A DNA stretch of 64,000 nucleotides, taken from an uncultured Anaeromyxobacter sp. (GTDB lineage Bacteria > Myxococcota > Myxococcia > Myxococcales > Anaeromyxobacteraceae). The stretch lies in the NCBI GenBank assembly GCA_903855945.1, contig CAIOAK010000179.1, positions 1 through 64,000 on the forward strand, read 5' to 3'. Below, piece after piece: positions 26,159-34,663 of the stretch. The position numbers and the translations under genes were made by a program. How positions within the stretch are numbered: position 1 is the stretch's first letter; the number at the start of each line of letters is the position of its first letter. The notes beneath the pieces are model-generated. The model made no database searches and was not told the DNA's origin. It was given only the letters and a program-made list of their open reading frames with translations.

Positions 26159-27346
26159 GTGAACGACCTCGCTCGCGACGTCTTCGCCCGCGCCCTCGCG
26201 GAGATCCGGACCGCCGGGACCTGGAAGGAGGAGCGGGAGATCCAGTCCCCGCAGGGCGCCTCGATCGAGGTGGGCGGCCGCCGCGTCCTCAACTTCTGCG
26301 CCAACAACTACCTGGGGCTCTCCAGCCACCCCGAGCTGCTCGCCGCGGCGCGGGAGGCGCTCGACGGCCGGGGCTACGGCCTCTCCTCGGTCCGCTTCAT
26401 CTGCGGAACCCAGGACCTGCACCGCGAGCTGGAGCGGCGGCTCGCCGATTTCTTCGGATTCGACGACGCGATCCTCTTCTCCTCCTGCTTCGACGCCAAC
26501 GGCGGCGTCTTCGAGGCGCTGCTCGGCGAGGAGGACGCCATCGTCTCCGACGCGCTCAACCACGCGTCGATCATCGACGGGATCCGGCTGGCCCGGGCGC
26601 GCCGCTACCGCTACGCGCACGCCGACATGGCGGACCTCGAGGCCCGCCTGGTGGAGGCTGCCGACGCCCGGCTCCGCATGGTCGTGACCGACGGGGTCTT
26701 CTCCATGGACGGCGACCTGGCCCGGCTCGACGAGATCTGCGCGCTGGCCGAGCGCCACCGGGCGCTCGTGCTGGTGGACGACTCCCACGCCTCCGGATTC
26801 GTCGGGCGAACCGGTCGCGGCACCGCGGAGCACTTCGGAGTCCAGGGGCGCGTGGACGTGATGACCTCCACACTGGGCAAGGCGCTCGGGGGCGCGGCCG
26901 GGGGGTTCGTGGCCGGTCCGCGGGAGGTGGTAGACCTGCTGCGGCAGCGCGCCCGCCCGTACCTCTTCTCCAACACGCTCGCACCGCCCATCGTCGGGGC
27001 GAGCCTGGCCGCGCTCGCCCTGCTGGCGGGCTCGACGGGGCTCCGCGACCGGGTGATGGAGAACGCCCGGCGCTTCCGGGAGGGCATGGCGGCGGCCGGC
27101 TTCCAGCTCCGACCCGGCTTCCACCCCATCGTCCCCATCCTGCTCGGCGACGCGCGGCTGGCCGTGGATTTCGCCGGCGACCTGCTCGCGGAGGGCATCT
27201 ACGTGGTCGGGTTCAGCTTCCCCGTGGTGCCGAAGGGGCAGGCCCGCATCCGCGTGCAGCTCTCCGCGGCCCACACCCCGGAGATGGTGGACCGGGCGGT
27301 GGCCGCGTTCGTGAAGGTGGGGCGCCGCCGCGGGGTGATCGCGTAG
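26159..27346 (+). CDS. kbl: Glycine C-acetyltransferase (2-amino-3-ketobutyrate CoA ligase)
   Basis: A 395-residue PLP enzyme of the alpha-oxoamine synthase family. The GTG start follows an excellent Shine-Dalgarno (CAGGAGG at 26147-26153). [16 protein letters not shown] near the N terminus, the [16 protein letters not shown] block, DDSHASGF and the PLP-lysine motif [10 protein letters not shown] (K241) are all present. With Tdh it degrades L-threonine to glycine and acetyl-CoA. The family includes 8-amino-7-oxononanoate synthase and 5-aminolevulinate synthase, but the pairing with a threonine-dehydrogenase-like gene and the strong match to Kbl blocks make kbl the best call. Confidence 0.93.
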   Translation: MNDLARDVFARALAEIRTAGTWKEEREIQSPQGASIEVGGRRVLNFCANNYLGLSSHPELLAAAREALDGRGYGLSSVRFICGTQDLHRELERRLADFFGFDDAILFSSCFDANGGVFEALLGEEDAIVSDALNHASIIDGIRLARARRYRYAHADMADLEARLVEAADARLRMVVTDGVFSMDGDLARLDEICALAERHRALVLVDDSHASGFVGRTGRGTAEHFGVQGRVDVMTSTLGKALGGAAGGFVAGPREVVDLLRQRARPYLFSNTLAPPIVGASLAALALLAGSTGLRDRVMENARRFREGMAAAGFQLRPGFHPIVPILLGDARLAVDFAGDLLAEGIYVVGFSFPVVPKGQARIRVQLSAAHTPEMVDRAVAAFVKVGRRRGVIA

Positions 27347-27356
27347 CGGCGTCCGG

Positions 27357-28100
27357 TCAGAAGACGAACTGGAGACCGACGCTCCAGGCCCAGTAGGACG
27401 GGCCCAGCTGCCAGCTCTTCGAGGACCCGAAGTTGTTCACGCTCGACCGGGTGAAGTCGAAGACGAGCAGCGTGCGGTTGATCCCGATGTCGTAGTCCAT
27501 CTGGCGCGACAGCGTGGTGTCGATGAAGTCGAGCACCAGCCCGACACCGACGGTGAACGACCACCCGAAGGTGCCGCCCGATCCGCGCTGGATGGTTCCG
27601 TTGCTCGTGACCCATGAGGAGGTCCCGCTCTGGCCGCTCGCGGTCCAGATGTCGTCGATGATCGCGCCGCGCACGTAGGGCTCGAAGGGGACGCTGAACC
27701 GCTCGTAGAACCACTCCCAGCGGTAGCCGGCCTGGAGCTGCACCGGGAGGATCATGAGCGAGGTGGTGCCGCCGCGCAGCGTGTTCCCCGCGCTGTCCTG
27801 GTAGATCCCCTGCCCCCAGATCTGCCAGTAGCCGATGCCGCCCCCGACGTCGAGCGTGCCGAACTCGGTGATCCAGACCGACTTGTTGAACTGGAGCTGC
27901 ACCATGAGCGGACGGTCGGTCCCGAAGATGGCCGCGTACGGGAGGGCGTTCGTGAACTCGGAGTCGATGTTCGGGGCGAAGGGGGACACCGTGACCTGGA
28001 AGGAACCCCAGCGCGGCGACTCCTTCCAGCTGATGACCGGCGTCTGGGCCGCGGCCGGGAGGGCGGTGACCAGCAGGAGCGCGAGCAGAACCTTCTTCAC
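27357..28100 (-). CDS. Myxobacterial-type outer-membrane beta-barrel protein
   Basis: A 247-residue exported protein with a clear signal peptide (MKKVLLALLLVTALPAAAQ, cut after AAAQ). The mature part has alternating polar/hydrophobic strands rich in Tyr, Trp and Phe, and ends in WSVGLQFVF, the C-terminal aromatic signature recognised by the BAM machinery. It resembles the myxobacterial MXAN_2562-type outer-membrane barrel family, function unknown. The GTG start (28098-28100) overlaps the stop of the upstream MYXO-CTERM gene by 4 bases, so the two proteins are made together. Confidence 0.8.
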   Translation of the reverse strand: MKKVLLALLLVTALPAAAQTPVISWKESPRWGSFQVTVSPFAPNIDSEFTNALPYAAIFGTDRPLMVQLQFNKSVWITEFGTLDVGGGIGYWQIWGQGIYQDSAGNTLRGGTTSLMILPVQLQAGYRWEWFYERFSVPFEPYVRGAIIDDIWTASGQSGTSSWVTSNGTIQRGSGGTFGWSFTVGVGLVLDFIDTTLSRQMDYDIGINRTLLVFDFTRSSVNNFGSSKSWQLGPSYWAWSVGLQFVF

Positions 28101-28993
28101 GAGCGCCTCCTGCGGGCGGCGAGCAGGGCCAGGACGGCGAGGACGGGGGCGAGTGCGCCGGCGCCGCCGGTTCCGCAGCCGCCGGTTTCCACCCCTCCCA
28201 CCGCCTTGTAGGTACTCCAGAAGTCCGCGAAGGGGAGCGGCGTGGTGTCGGTGCCGGCCGGGTAGACCGCGGAGGTCGCGCCGGGATTGCCCGCCACGCT
28301 GGAGCCGACCGCGGTGAGCTTGTAGGCGACACCGTTCGTGAGGCCGCTGCACACGATGGTGCCGGCGTTGCCCGGGCCCCCCGTGGCCGCCGTCCCGGTC
28401 GGAGGCGTGCAGGTGACCGTGAAGGTGACCCCCGTGGTGGCCTGGTAGTCGGCGGTCACGGTACCGGGGGTCACGTTGAGGGAGAGCTGCGAATCGCCGG
28501 GCGTGGAGCCGCTGATGACGGGTGCGGGCGGGGCGGCCAGCTGAAACCTGAAGGTGCCCTGCGCGGCGAGCTGCCAGTTCGTGGTCAGGCCGAGCGGCAG
28601 GTAATAGACGCACAGGTTGATGTCCTGATCGGTCGCCAGCGTGCAACTGGTCACGCCCGCACCGGTGGCCATGGAATTCACCGGGATGCTGGAGATGGCC
28701 TGGGTGGCCGCCGTGGCGAGGACGTCCTGGAAGATGCCGGTGGGGACGCCACCGGAGGTGGTGCACCCGGTGCCGGTGGCTACCGTGGCCACCCGCCACT
28801 TGTCGCCGGCGGCGATGGTGAGGGAGGTGACGAGGGTCCAGGTCGAGAGGGTGGTGCTGGAGGCGCAGTCGGCGCGGTTCGCCTGCCCCCTCACGCTCTG
28901 CGTGGTGACGAGTGCGGTCACCGTGCCGGCGGTGGTCTGGCCGAGGGCAAGCCCGGGGAGGAGGATCAGGAGAAGCGTGGCCTTGCGGAGCAT
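28097..28993 (-). CDS. Secreted Thr/Ser/Ala-rich protein with MYXO-CTERM-like tail
   Basis: A 298-residue protein with an N-terminal signal peptide (MLRKATLLLILLPGLALGQ) and a low-complexity Thr/Ala/Gly-rich beta-type body that includes a fibronectin-III-like segment (APPAPVISGSTPGDSQLSLN to YKLTAVGSS). The end has a GGCGTGG segment, a hydrophobic helix (LAPVLAVLALLAA) and an RRRR tail: the MYXO-CTERM pattern that targets proteins to the cell surface in myxobacteria, in which the cysteine is thought to be lipidated after cleavage. The ATG at 28991-28993 is chosen for the signal peptide. It is coupled to the outer-membrane barrel gene downstream. Function unknown. Confidence 0.75.
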   Translation of the reverse strand: MLRKATLLLILLPGLALGQTTAGTVTALVTTQSVRGQANRADCASSTTLSTWTLVTSLTIAAGDKWRVATVATGTGCTTSGGVPTGIFQDVLATAATQAISSIPVNSMATGAGVTSCTLATDQDINLCVYYLPLGLTTNWQLAAQGTFRFQLAAPPAPVISGSTPGDSQLSLNVTPGTVTADYQATTGVTFTVTCTPPTGTAATGGPGNAGTIVCSGLTNGVAYKLTAVGSSVAGNPGATSAVYPAGTDTTPLPFADFWSTYKAVGGVETGGCGTGGAGALAPVLAVLALLAARRRRS

Positions 28994-29077
28994 GGGTCGC
29001 GATTCTGCAAGGGAGGGGCCAGCCATGCAAGCTCCCGTTGCCGCCGACGGACGCAAAGGGGGCGGGCCGAGGCCGCC

Positions 29078-29126
29078 TTTTTGGCAAAGCCGGCTGGCGG
29101 CGCCCCTCCCGCGTGCCAATTTGGCA
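29078..29126. promoter_or_regulatory. TTGGCA repeats with a 13-base palindrome upstream of the MYXO-CTERM gene
   Basis: TGCCAA-T-TTGGCA at 29114-29126 is a perfect inverted repeat with a one-base centre, and a third TTGGCA copy lies at 29081-29086 inside TTTTTGGCAAA. They fall in the 156-base gap between the Usg-like gene and the MYXO-CTERM gene and could be operator sites. No promoter consensus is clear nearby. Confidence 0.3.
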
Positions 29127-29149
29127 AGGATCCGCATGGTGGCGAGCCT

Positions 29150-30172
29150 CTAAGAAAGGCGCTGGCGCACCCAGGCCTCGGCGATGCGAACCGCGTTCCC
29201 GGCCGCCCCGCGCCTCAGGTTGTCGGCCACCGCGAAGAGGTCGAGCCCGTTCGGCTGGGAGGCGTCCTCCCGGACCCGCCCCACCAGCACCGCGTCGTCG
29301 TTCACCGCCAGCATCGGCATCGGATAGACCCTCCCGGCGGGGTCGTCGATCACCTTCAGCCCGGGGGAGGCGCGCAGCACCGCCCGGGCCGCCTCGACGG
29401 TGAGCGGACGGGCCGTCGCGATATTCACTATCAGTGAATGTCCGTAGAAGACCGGGACCCGGATCGCCGTGGCGGTGATCCCGAGTCCGGGTGCGGCGAG
29501 CAGCCGGCGCAGCTCGCTCCCCACCGCGGCCTCCTCCTCGGTGCTCCCGCCCGGGAGGAAGGCGCCCACCTGCGGAACCAGGTTCATCCCCATCCGGTGG
29601 GAGAGGTCGGACGGCTCGGGCTCCTCGCCGTTCAGGAGCGCGACCATCTCCCGCTCGAGCTGCCGGACCCCGGCGCGCCCCGCACTGGAGGCGGGGAAGA
29701 GGACCGTGACCACCACCCGGACGAGACCGGCCTCGCGGTGGAGCGGCGCGAGCGTGAGCGCGAGGGACACCACCGGGCCGGAGGCGGACGCCACCACCCC
29801 TCGCACCGACCCGCGCGCCACGTCGGCGTCGTTGACACCCGCCACGACGAGCGGGACCCCCTCCTCGGCGCGGAAGGCGCCCGAGAGGTCCACCGAGAGG
29901 CACCCATTGGCCCAGGCGCGAGGCGCGAGCTCCCGGGCCGCCGCCGCGGGTACGGCCAGGATGGCGACGTCGCAGCCGCGGAAGGACCGTTCGGAGACGG
30001 CCTCCACCTCGTACTCCTCCCCCCGGAACTCGAGGAGGTCCACCTCCGACCTCGTGGAGGCGAGGAGTCGCGGGATCCCCGGCACGTCGCGTGCCTCCAG
30101 ATCCTCCAGCACGGCGCGCCCCACGGACCCGGTGGCCCCCACCAGGGCGAGCTGCAGCGGTTTCTCGGTCAT
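29150..30172 (-). CDS. Aspartate-semialdehyde dehydrogenase homologue lacking the catalytic cysteine (Usg-1-like)
   Basis: A 340-residue protein with the aspartate-semialdehyde dehydrogenase fold. The NADP loop GATGSVGRA, the late motif RVPVFYGHS and the C-terminal LFAVADNLRRGAAGNAV are conserved. At the place where active enzymes have PNCST, this protein has ASASGPVV (residues 128-135), so the nucleophilic cysteine is missing. The same loss marks Usg-1 proteins. It is therefore unlikely to perform the asd reaction; a functional asd is expected elsewhere. It overlaps the epimerase gene by 4 bases and ends the uppS-to-usg operon. Confidence 0.85.
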   Translation of the reverse strand: MTEKPLQLALVGATGSVGRAVLEDLEARDVPGIPRLLASTRSEVDLLEFRGEEYEVEAVSERSFRGCDVAILAVPAAAARELAPRAWANGCLSVDLSGAFRAEEGVPLVVAGVNDADVARGSVRGVVASASGPVVSLALTLAPLHREAGLVRVVVTVLFPASSAGRAGVRQLEREMVALLNGEEPEPSDLSHRMGMNLVPQVGAFLPGGSTEEEAAVGSELRRLLAAPGLGITATAIRVPVFYGHSLIVNIATARPLTVEAARAVLRASPGLKVIDDPAGRVYPMPMLAVNDDAVLVGRVREDASQPNGLDLFAVADNLRRGAAGNAVRIAEAWVRQRLS

Positions 30173-31080
30173 CGTCGGGCTCCCTCCCGGAGCAGATCTC
30201 GCAGCGCCGGCTCGAGCGACGGCCACTGGAAGCGATAGCCGAGCGCGAGCGCGCGCCGGGGCAGGACCCGCTGGCTGGCGAGCACCACCTCGGCCATCTC
30301 GCCGAGCACGGCCCGCACGGCGAAGGCCGGCGCGCGGAGCAGGCTCGGGCGGCGCAGCACGCGCCCCAGCGCCCGGGCCAGGTCCCGGTTGCGCACCGGG
30401 TCCGGGGCGGTGGCGTTCACCGGGCCGCGCGCCTCCGGATCGAGCAGCGCGAGCCGCAGGATCCCGACCTGGTCGGCCACGTGGATCCAGGACTGCCAGA
30501 AGCTCCCGTCGCCGATGGCGCCTCCGGCGAGCATCTTGAAGGGCAGCGCCAGACGCGGAAGCGCTCCTCCGTCGGGGGAGAGCACGATGCCGGTGCGCAC
30601 GAGCACGACGCGGGCCCGCCGGGCGGCGGCGCGCGTGGCCTCCTCCCACTCGAGCGCCAGATGGGCCAGGAAGTCGTTGCCGGCGGGGGAGGCCTCGTCG
30701 ATCACCTCGTCGCCCCGCGGGCCGTAGTAGCCGATGGCGCTCCCGTTCACGAGCACCGCCGGGCCGCCCGCGCCGATCACGGAGGCCACGTTCCGGGTGG
30801 AGAGCACGCGGCTGTCGCGGATCCGCTTCCGCCGCTCCTCGGTCCAGCGCCCCTCGGCCACCGGCTCGCCGGCCAGGTTCACGCAGGCGTCGCAGCGGGC
30901 GAGCTCGTCCTGCCACGGCCCGGCGAGCCCCGGGTCCCCCACCACCAGGCGTGCACCGGCCGGAAGCCCCTGGGGCGCGGCGCGGCGGGAGAGCGCCAGC
31001 AGCTCGTGGCCGTCGGCCAGGAGGGACTCCGCGAGGGCACGGCCGATGAGGCCGGTGGCACCGGTGAGGAAGACGCGCAT
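30169..31080 (-). CDS. SDR-family NAD(P)-binding epimerase, TIGR01777 type
   Basis: A 303-residue extended short-chain dehydrogenase-like protein. The nucleotide-binding GATGLIGRALA, CVNLAGEPV, the SAIGYYGPRGDEV block with the TIGR01777-type tyrosine, and the C-terminal EVVLASQRVLPRRALALGY (DUF1731-type) segment all match the YfcH/TIGR01777 group. These are NAD(P)-dependent proteins of uncertain substrate, named after sugar epimerases. The ATG is 2 bases downstream of the tsaB stop and the end overlaps the Usg-like gene, so it is inside the long minus-strand operon. Confidence 0.88.
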   Translation of the reverse strand: MRVFLTGATGLIGRALAESLLADGHELLALSRRAAPQGLPAGARLVVGDPGLAGPWQDELARCDACVNLAGEPVAEGRWTEERRKRIRDSRVLSTRNVASVIGAGGPAVLVNGSAIGYYGPRGDEVIDEASPAGNDFLAHLALEWEEATRAAARRARVVLVRTGIVLSPDGGALPRLALPFKMLAGGAIGDGSFWQSWIHVADQVGILRLALLDPEARGPVNATAPDPVRNRDLARALGRVLRRPSLLRAPAFAVRAVLGEMAEVVLASQRVLPRRALALGYRFQWPSLEPALRDLLREGARR

Positions 31081-31082
31081 GA

Positions 31083-31811
31083 TCAGGGGATCCCGTTCGG
31101 GAACTTCACTTCGGCCTCGCTCTTGCGCACGTAGTGGGGCTCGAGCGCGAAGAGGGCCTGGTCGTCGTAGGCGGCGGCACCGAGGCGCGGGGCCGCGAGC
31201 CGCCCCACCGCATCGGCCGAAGGGGTGGACGGGGCACCCGCGAGCAGCGGCAGCGCGGATTCCATCGCCTCGCGGTGGGCCTCGTAGCCCTCGCCGAAGC
31301 CGAGCACGCGCCCCAGGCCGGCGAGACGCGAGGCCACCGCGCCCGGGGGGAGCGCCTCCTCGGGGCGGACCGGCTCGGCCGCTCCGTTCGCGACCCGGTA
31401 GAAGCCGGCGTAGACCTCGCCCTTGCGCGCGTCGAGCATGGGGACGAGGACCGCATCGCTCCCGGCCGGCAGCGCCGCGGCCGCCTCCAGGGCCATCGCC
31501 GCCAGGCTGGACACGCCGGCGATGGGTCGCCGGTTGGCGTAGGCGAGCCCCTTCCAGGTGGCGAGGCCGATGCGCAGCCCGGTGAAGGATCCGGGGCCGA
31601 TCCCCACCGCGAAACCCTCCACCTCGTGCACCTTCCGACCCAGCGCGGAGAGCAGGTCGCTGAGGGCGCCGGGGAGGCGGGTCCCGTGGCCGGGTCCGGG
31701 CGAGACCTGCCGGTCGGTGCGGGAGGTGAGCACCTCGACCGACCCCGCACGGAGCTCGAGCAGGGCGCAGGAGAGCGTGGGCGTGGCGGTATCGATGGCG
31801 GCGACGAGCAT
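31083..31811 (-). CDS. tsaB: tRNA threonylcarbamoyladenosine biosynthesis protein TsaB
   Basis: A 242-residue ASKHA-fold protein. The N terminus AAIDTATPTLSCAL and the central GIGPGSFTGLRIG and SSLAAMALEA motifs are diagnostic of TsaB (YeaZ). The N-terminal GPGHGTRLP corresponds to the usual HS..L region. TsaB is the inactive partner that organises TsaD and TsaE to make t6A at position 37 of ANN-decoding tRNAs. It is in the uppS-cdsA-dxr-rseP operon, 18 bases after rseP. Confidence 0.92.
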   Translation of the reverse strand: MLVAAIDTATPTLSCALLELRAGSVEVLTSRTDRQVSPGPGHGTRLPGALSDLLSALGRKVHEVEGFAVGIGPGSFTGLRIGLATWKGLAYANRRPIAGVSSLAAMALEAAAALPAGSDAVLVPMLDARKGEVYAGFYRVANGAAEPVRPEEALPPGAVASRLAGLGRVLGFGEGYEAHREAMESALPLLAGAPSTPSADAVGRLAAPRLGAAAYDDQALFALEPHYVRKSEAEVKFPNGIP

Positions 31812-31829
31812 GGGAGCGCTTCCGACTCC

Positions 31830-33503
31830 CTAACCCATCAACCGGACGATGTCGTTCTTGAAGACGAAGATCATGAGGAAGAGGAGGAACACGATCCCCA
31901 CCAGGTTGGCCACCTCGCGGGTGCGGATCGAGAGCGGCCGGCGCGTGGCCGCCTCGACGAGGGTGGCCACCACGTGGCCGCCGTCGAGCACGGGGATGGG
32001 GAGCAGGTTCATGAGCCCCAGGTTCACGCTGATGAGCGCCATCTTGAAGAGGAAGCTGGCCCAGCCCTCCTGCGCGGCCTGGGCGGCGATCTGGAAGAGC
32101 ATGATCGGGCCGCCCACCGTCTTGAAGCTGATCTGCCCCTGCACGATGCGGGCGATGCCGAGGGCGGTGAGCCGCACCACCTCGCCGAGGTGCCCGAACG
32201 CGGTGCCGAGCGCCTCGCCGGGCCCGACCGAGAGGGGCACCTCCTCCGCCACGAGCGCCTTCGAGTCTACGAGTCCGCGCTGGTCGGGGAAGAAACCCAG
32301 CACCACCCGGCGGTGCGTCTCCCGCGTCATCTCGTCCACGTACTCCTGATCGACGGGGACGAGCTCGGTGGTGCGGCCGTCGGTGAGCCCCAGCTTCACC
32401 GGGGTCCCGGTGAGGAAGTCGGCCGAGAGCTGGTTCAGCTCGCGGAAGGAGCGGACCGGCTTGCCGTTCACCGAGGCGATGGCGTCGCCGCGCCGCAGGC
32501 CGGCCTGGTCGGCCGGGCTCCCCGGCAGCACCCCGGCGACGAAGGTGGAGATGGTGGGGTCCGCGGCCTGGAAGGCCGGCTTCCCCTCGACGCAGGTGGG
32601 CACCGGCCCCAGCTTCATCGGCTCGTAGGTGGAGAGCGCCACGCCGGGCGCGCGCAGCGGCGCTTCCCGCAGCACCTCCACCGGAAGGGGGGCGCAGGCC
32701 GCGGCCCCGAGCGCCCGGTCGAGGTCGCCCATGTTGCGGATCGGCTCCCCGCCGGCGCGGACCACGAGGTCGAAGGGCTGGAGCGGCCCCGCCCGGCCCG
32801 GAAGCGAGGGCGCCACCACCGCGGAAGGCCAGGACGGAGTGACCCCGATGACCCCGCGGGTGATCGTCTCGACGGGGTTCGACTCCTTCTCGGCGGCCGG
32901 GATCACCGGGACGACCACCCGCTGGCCGGCGCGCATCACCGTGAAGTCGATCCGCTCCCCGGCGCGGGGGGCCACCATCTGCCGGAGGTCGGAGAAGTGG
33001 CGGATCGGCGCGGCCGGGCGCCCGGGCACGGTGACCTCGACCACCCGGTCTCCCGGGTGGAGGCCGGCCCGCTCGGCGGCCGAGCCGGGCATGACGGTGC
33101 CGAGCGTGGGCCCGGGCACCATCGTGCCGTTCTGCGCGAGGGCCAGCGCGAAGTAGACGACGACCGGGAAGGCCAGGTTGGCCCCCGGGCCGGAGAGCGC
33201 GATGACGAGCCGCTTCCACGGGGCGGCCTCCAGGAATCCCCGCCCCCGGTCCTCGGGCACGACCTCCGCGCCCGGCTCGTCGCCGGCCATCTTGACGTAC
33301 CCGCCGAGCGGCAGGAGCGAGAGGACGTACTCGGTCTCCCCGCGCTTGACCCCGAACAGGCGCGGGCCGAAGCCGATCGAGAACTTCGTCACCTTCACGC
33401 CGAGGAGCTTGGCGGCCAGGAAGTGGCCGAGCTCGTGGACGAAGATCAGCCCTCCGAGCAGGAGGACGATCGATCCGACCTTGAGGAGGATGTCGCTGGC
33501 CAT
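31830..33503 (-). CDS. rseP: Site-2 intramembrane zinc metalloprotease RseP
   Basis: A 557-residue site-2 protease, longer than E. coli RseP (450). The zinc motif FVHELGH (H23, E24, H27) is in the first membrane helix, followed by SIGFGPRLFG and LPLGGYVKMAG. At least two PDZ domains follow, with GSAAERAGLHPGDRV and GSPADQAGLRRGDAI as their ligand-binding loops, and a third PDZ-like segment lies between them (QPFDLVVRAGGEPI), which explains the extra length. The C-terminal NLLPIPVLDGGHV holds the third zinc ligand (Asp). It cleaves anti-sigma factors and remnant signal peptides in the inner membrane. Operon position between dxr and tsaB is as usual. Confidence 0.95.
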   Translation of the reverse strand: MASDILLKVGSIVLLLGGLIFVHELGHFLAAKLLGVKVTKFSIGFGPRLFGVKRGETEYVLSLLPLGGYVKMAGDEPGAEVVPEDRGRGFLEAAPWKRLVIALSGPGANLAFPVVVYFALALAQNGTMVPGPTLGTVMPGSAAERAGLHPGDRVVEVTVPGRPAAPIRHFSDLRQMVAPRAGERIDFTVMRAGQRVVVPVIPAAEKESNPVETITRGVIGVTPSWPSAVVAPSLPGRAGPLQPFDLVVRAGGEPIRNMGDLDRALGAAACAPLPVEVLREAPLRAPGVALSTYEPMKLGPVPTCVEGKPAFQAADPTISTFVAGVLPGSPADQAGLRRGDAIASVNGKPVRSFRELNQLSADFLTGTPVKLGLTDGRTTELVPVDQEYVDEMTRETHRRVVLGFFPDQRGLVDSKALVAEEVPLSVGPGEALGTAFGHLGEVVRLTALGIARIVQGQISFKTVGGPIMLFQIAAQAAQEGWASFLFKMALISVNLGLMNLLPIPVLDGGHVVATLVEAATRRPLSIRTREVANLVGIVFLLFLMIFVFKNDIVRLMG

Positions 33504-33511
33504 GGAGAGTT

Positions 33512-34663
33512 CTAATGCGCCACGCGGCGCAGCGCCTCGGCCCGTCCCCAGTCGGAGGCGGCGATGGCCTGATCGACCGAGTCGAGCCGCTCCGGGCGAT
33601 GGGCGTCGAGCACCTGGGCGCAGATCCGTGCGATGTCGTCGAACCGGCAGCGCCCCGCCAGGAAGGCCTCCACCACCCCCTCGTCGGAGCCGGAGAGGAC
33701 GGCCGGGGCGGTCCCCCCCATCTCGAGGGCCCGGTAGGCCAGGGTGTAGGCCGGGAAGCGCTTCGGGTCGGGGGGCTCGAAGGTGAGGCGCCCGACCCGG
33801 GCCAGGTCGAGCGCCGGGAGGTCGAGGGCGATCCGGTCCGGATGGGCGAGCGCGTAGCTGATCGGGCCGCGCATGTCGGAGACGCCGAGCTGGGCCACCA
33901 CCTGGCCGTCCACGTACTCCACCATGGAGTGCACGATCGACTCCGGGTGAACCAGGATGTCGATGCGCTCCGGGGGTACGTCGAAGAGCCAGCGGGCCTC
34001 GATGACCTCGAGCCCCTTGTTCATCAGGGTCGCCGAGTCGATGGTGATCTTGGCCCCCATGCTCCAGTTGGGGTGGCGCAGCGCCTCGGCCGGGGTGACG
34101 TCCGGCAGCCGCTCGGCGGGGTGGTTCCGCAGCGGCCCGCCGGACGCGGTGAGGATGAGCCGGCGGACCTCGGAGTGGTTGTGCCCGACGAGGGACTGGA
34201 AGATGGCGCTGTGCTCGCTGTCCACCGGGAGGATGGAGGCCTTCCGCTCGGCGGCGCGCCGCATGATGAGCTCGCCGGCGAGGACGAGCGACTCCTTGTT
34301 GGCGAGCCCCACCGGCTTTCCGGCCTCGATGGCCGCGGCGGTGGAGCGGAGCCCCGCCCCTCCGGAGATGGCGGCCAGCACCAGGTCGGCCTCGGGGAGC
34401 GAGGCCACCGCCACCGCCCCCTCCTCCCCGTGCCGGATCTCGGGCGCGTCGGGCCCGAGCCGCTCCCGGAGCTCGGCGGCCGTGGCCGCATCGGAAACCG
34501 AGACGAGGAGCGGCCGGAAGGCGCGGACCTGCTCCGCCAGCCGGGCGGCGTTCCGCCCCGCGGCGAGCCCCACCACCGAGAAGCGCCCCGGGGACCGGGA
34601 GACGACGTCCAGGGCCTGGACCCCGATCGAGCCGGTGGAGCCGAGGATGGAGAGTCGCCTCAT
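33512..34663 (-). CDS. dxr: 1-deoxy-D-xylulose-5-phosphate reductoisomerase
   Basis: A 383-residue enzyme of the non-mevalonate isoprenoid pathway. The NADPH loop GSTGSIGVQALDV, the KESLVLAGELI block, the metal and substrate motif PVDSEHSAIFQ, TASGGPLRN, and SATLMNKGLEVIEA are all present. It turns deoxyxylulose phosphate into methylerythritol phosphate, feeding the UppS product pathway encoded two genes upstream. The ATG (34661-34663) overlaps the cdsA stop by 4 bases. Confidence 0.96.
   Translation of the reverse strand: MRRLSILGSTGSIGVQALDVVSRSPGRFSVVGLAAGRNAARLAEQVRAFRPLLVSVSDAATAAELRERLGPDAPEIRHGEEGAVAVASLPEADLVLAAISGGAGLRSTAAAIEAGKPVGLANKESLVLAGELIMRRAAERKASILPVDSEHSAIFQSLVGHNHSEVRRLILTASGGPLRNHPAERLPDVTPAEALRHPNWSMGAKITIDSATLMNKGLEVIEARWLFDVPPERIDILVHPESIVHSMVEYVDGQVVAQLGVSDMRGPISYALAHPDRIALDLPALDLARVGRLTFEPPDPKRFPAYTLAYRALEMGGTAPAVLSGSDEGVVEAFLAGRCRFDDIARICAQVLDAHRPERLDSVDQAIAASDWGRAEALRRVAH

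Noticed and set aside
29101-29126. A sigma-54 promoter suggested by TTGGCACG on the minus strand
   Set aside because: The -12 TTGC element is missing at the required spacing (the sequence there is AGGGG), so the match is only to the -24 half.
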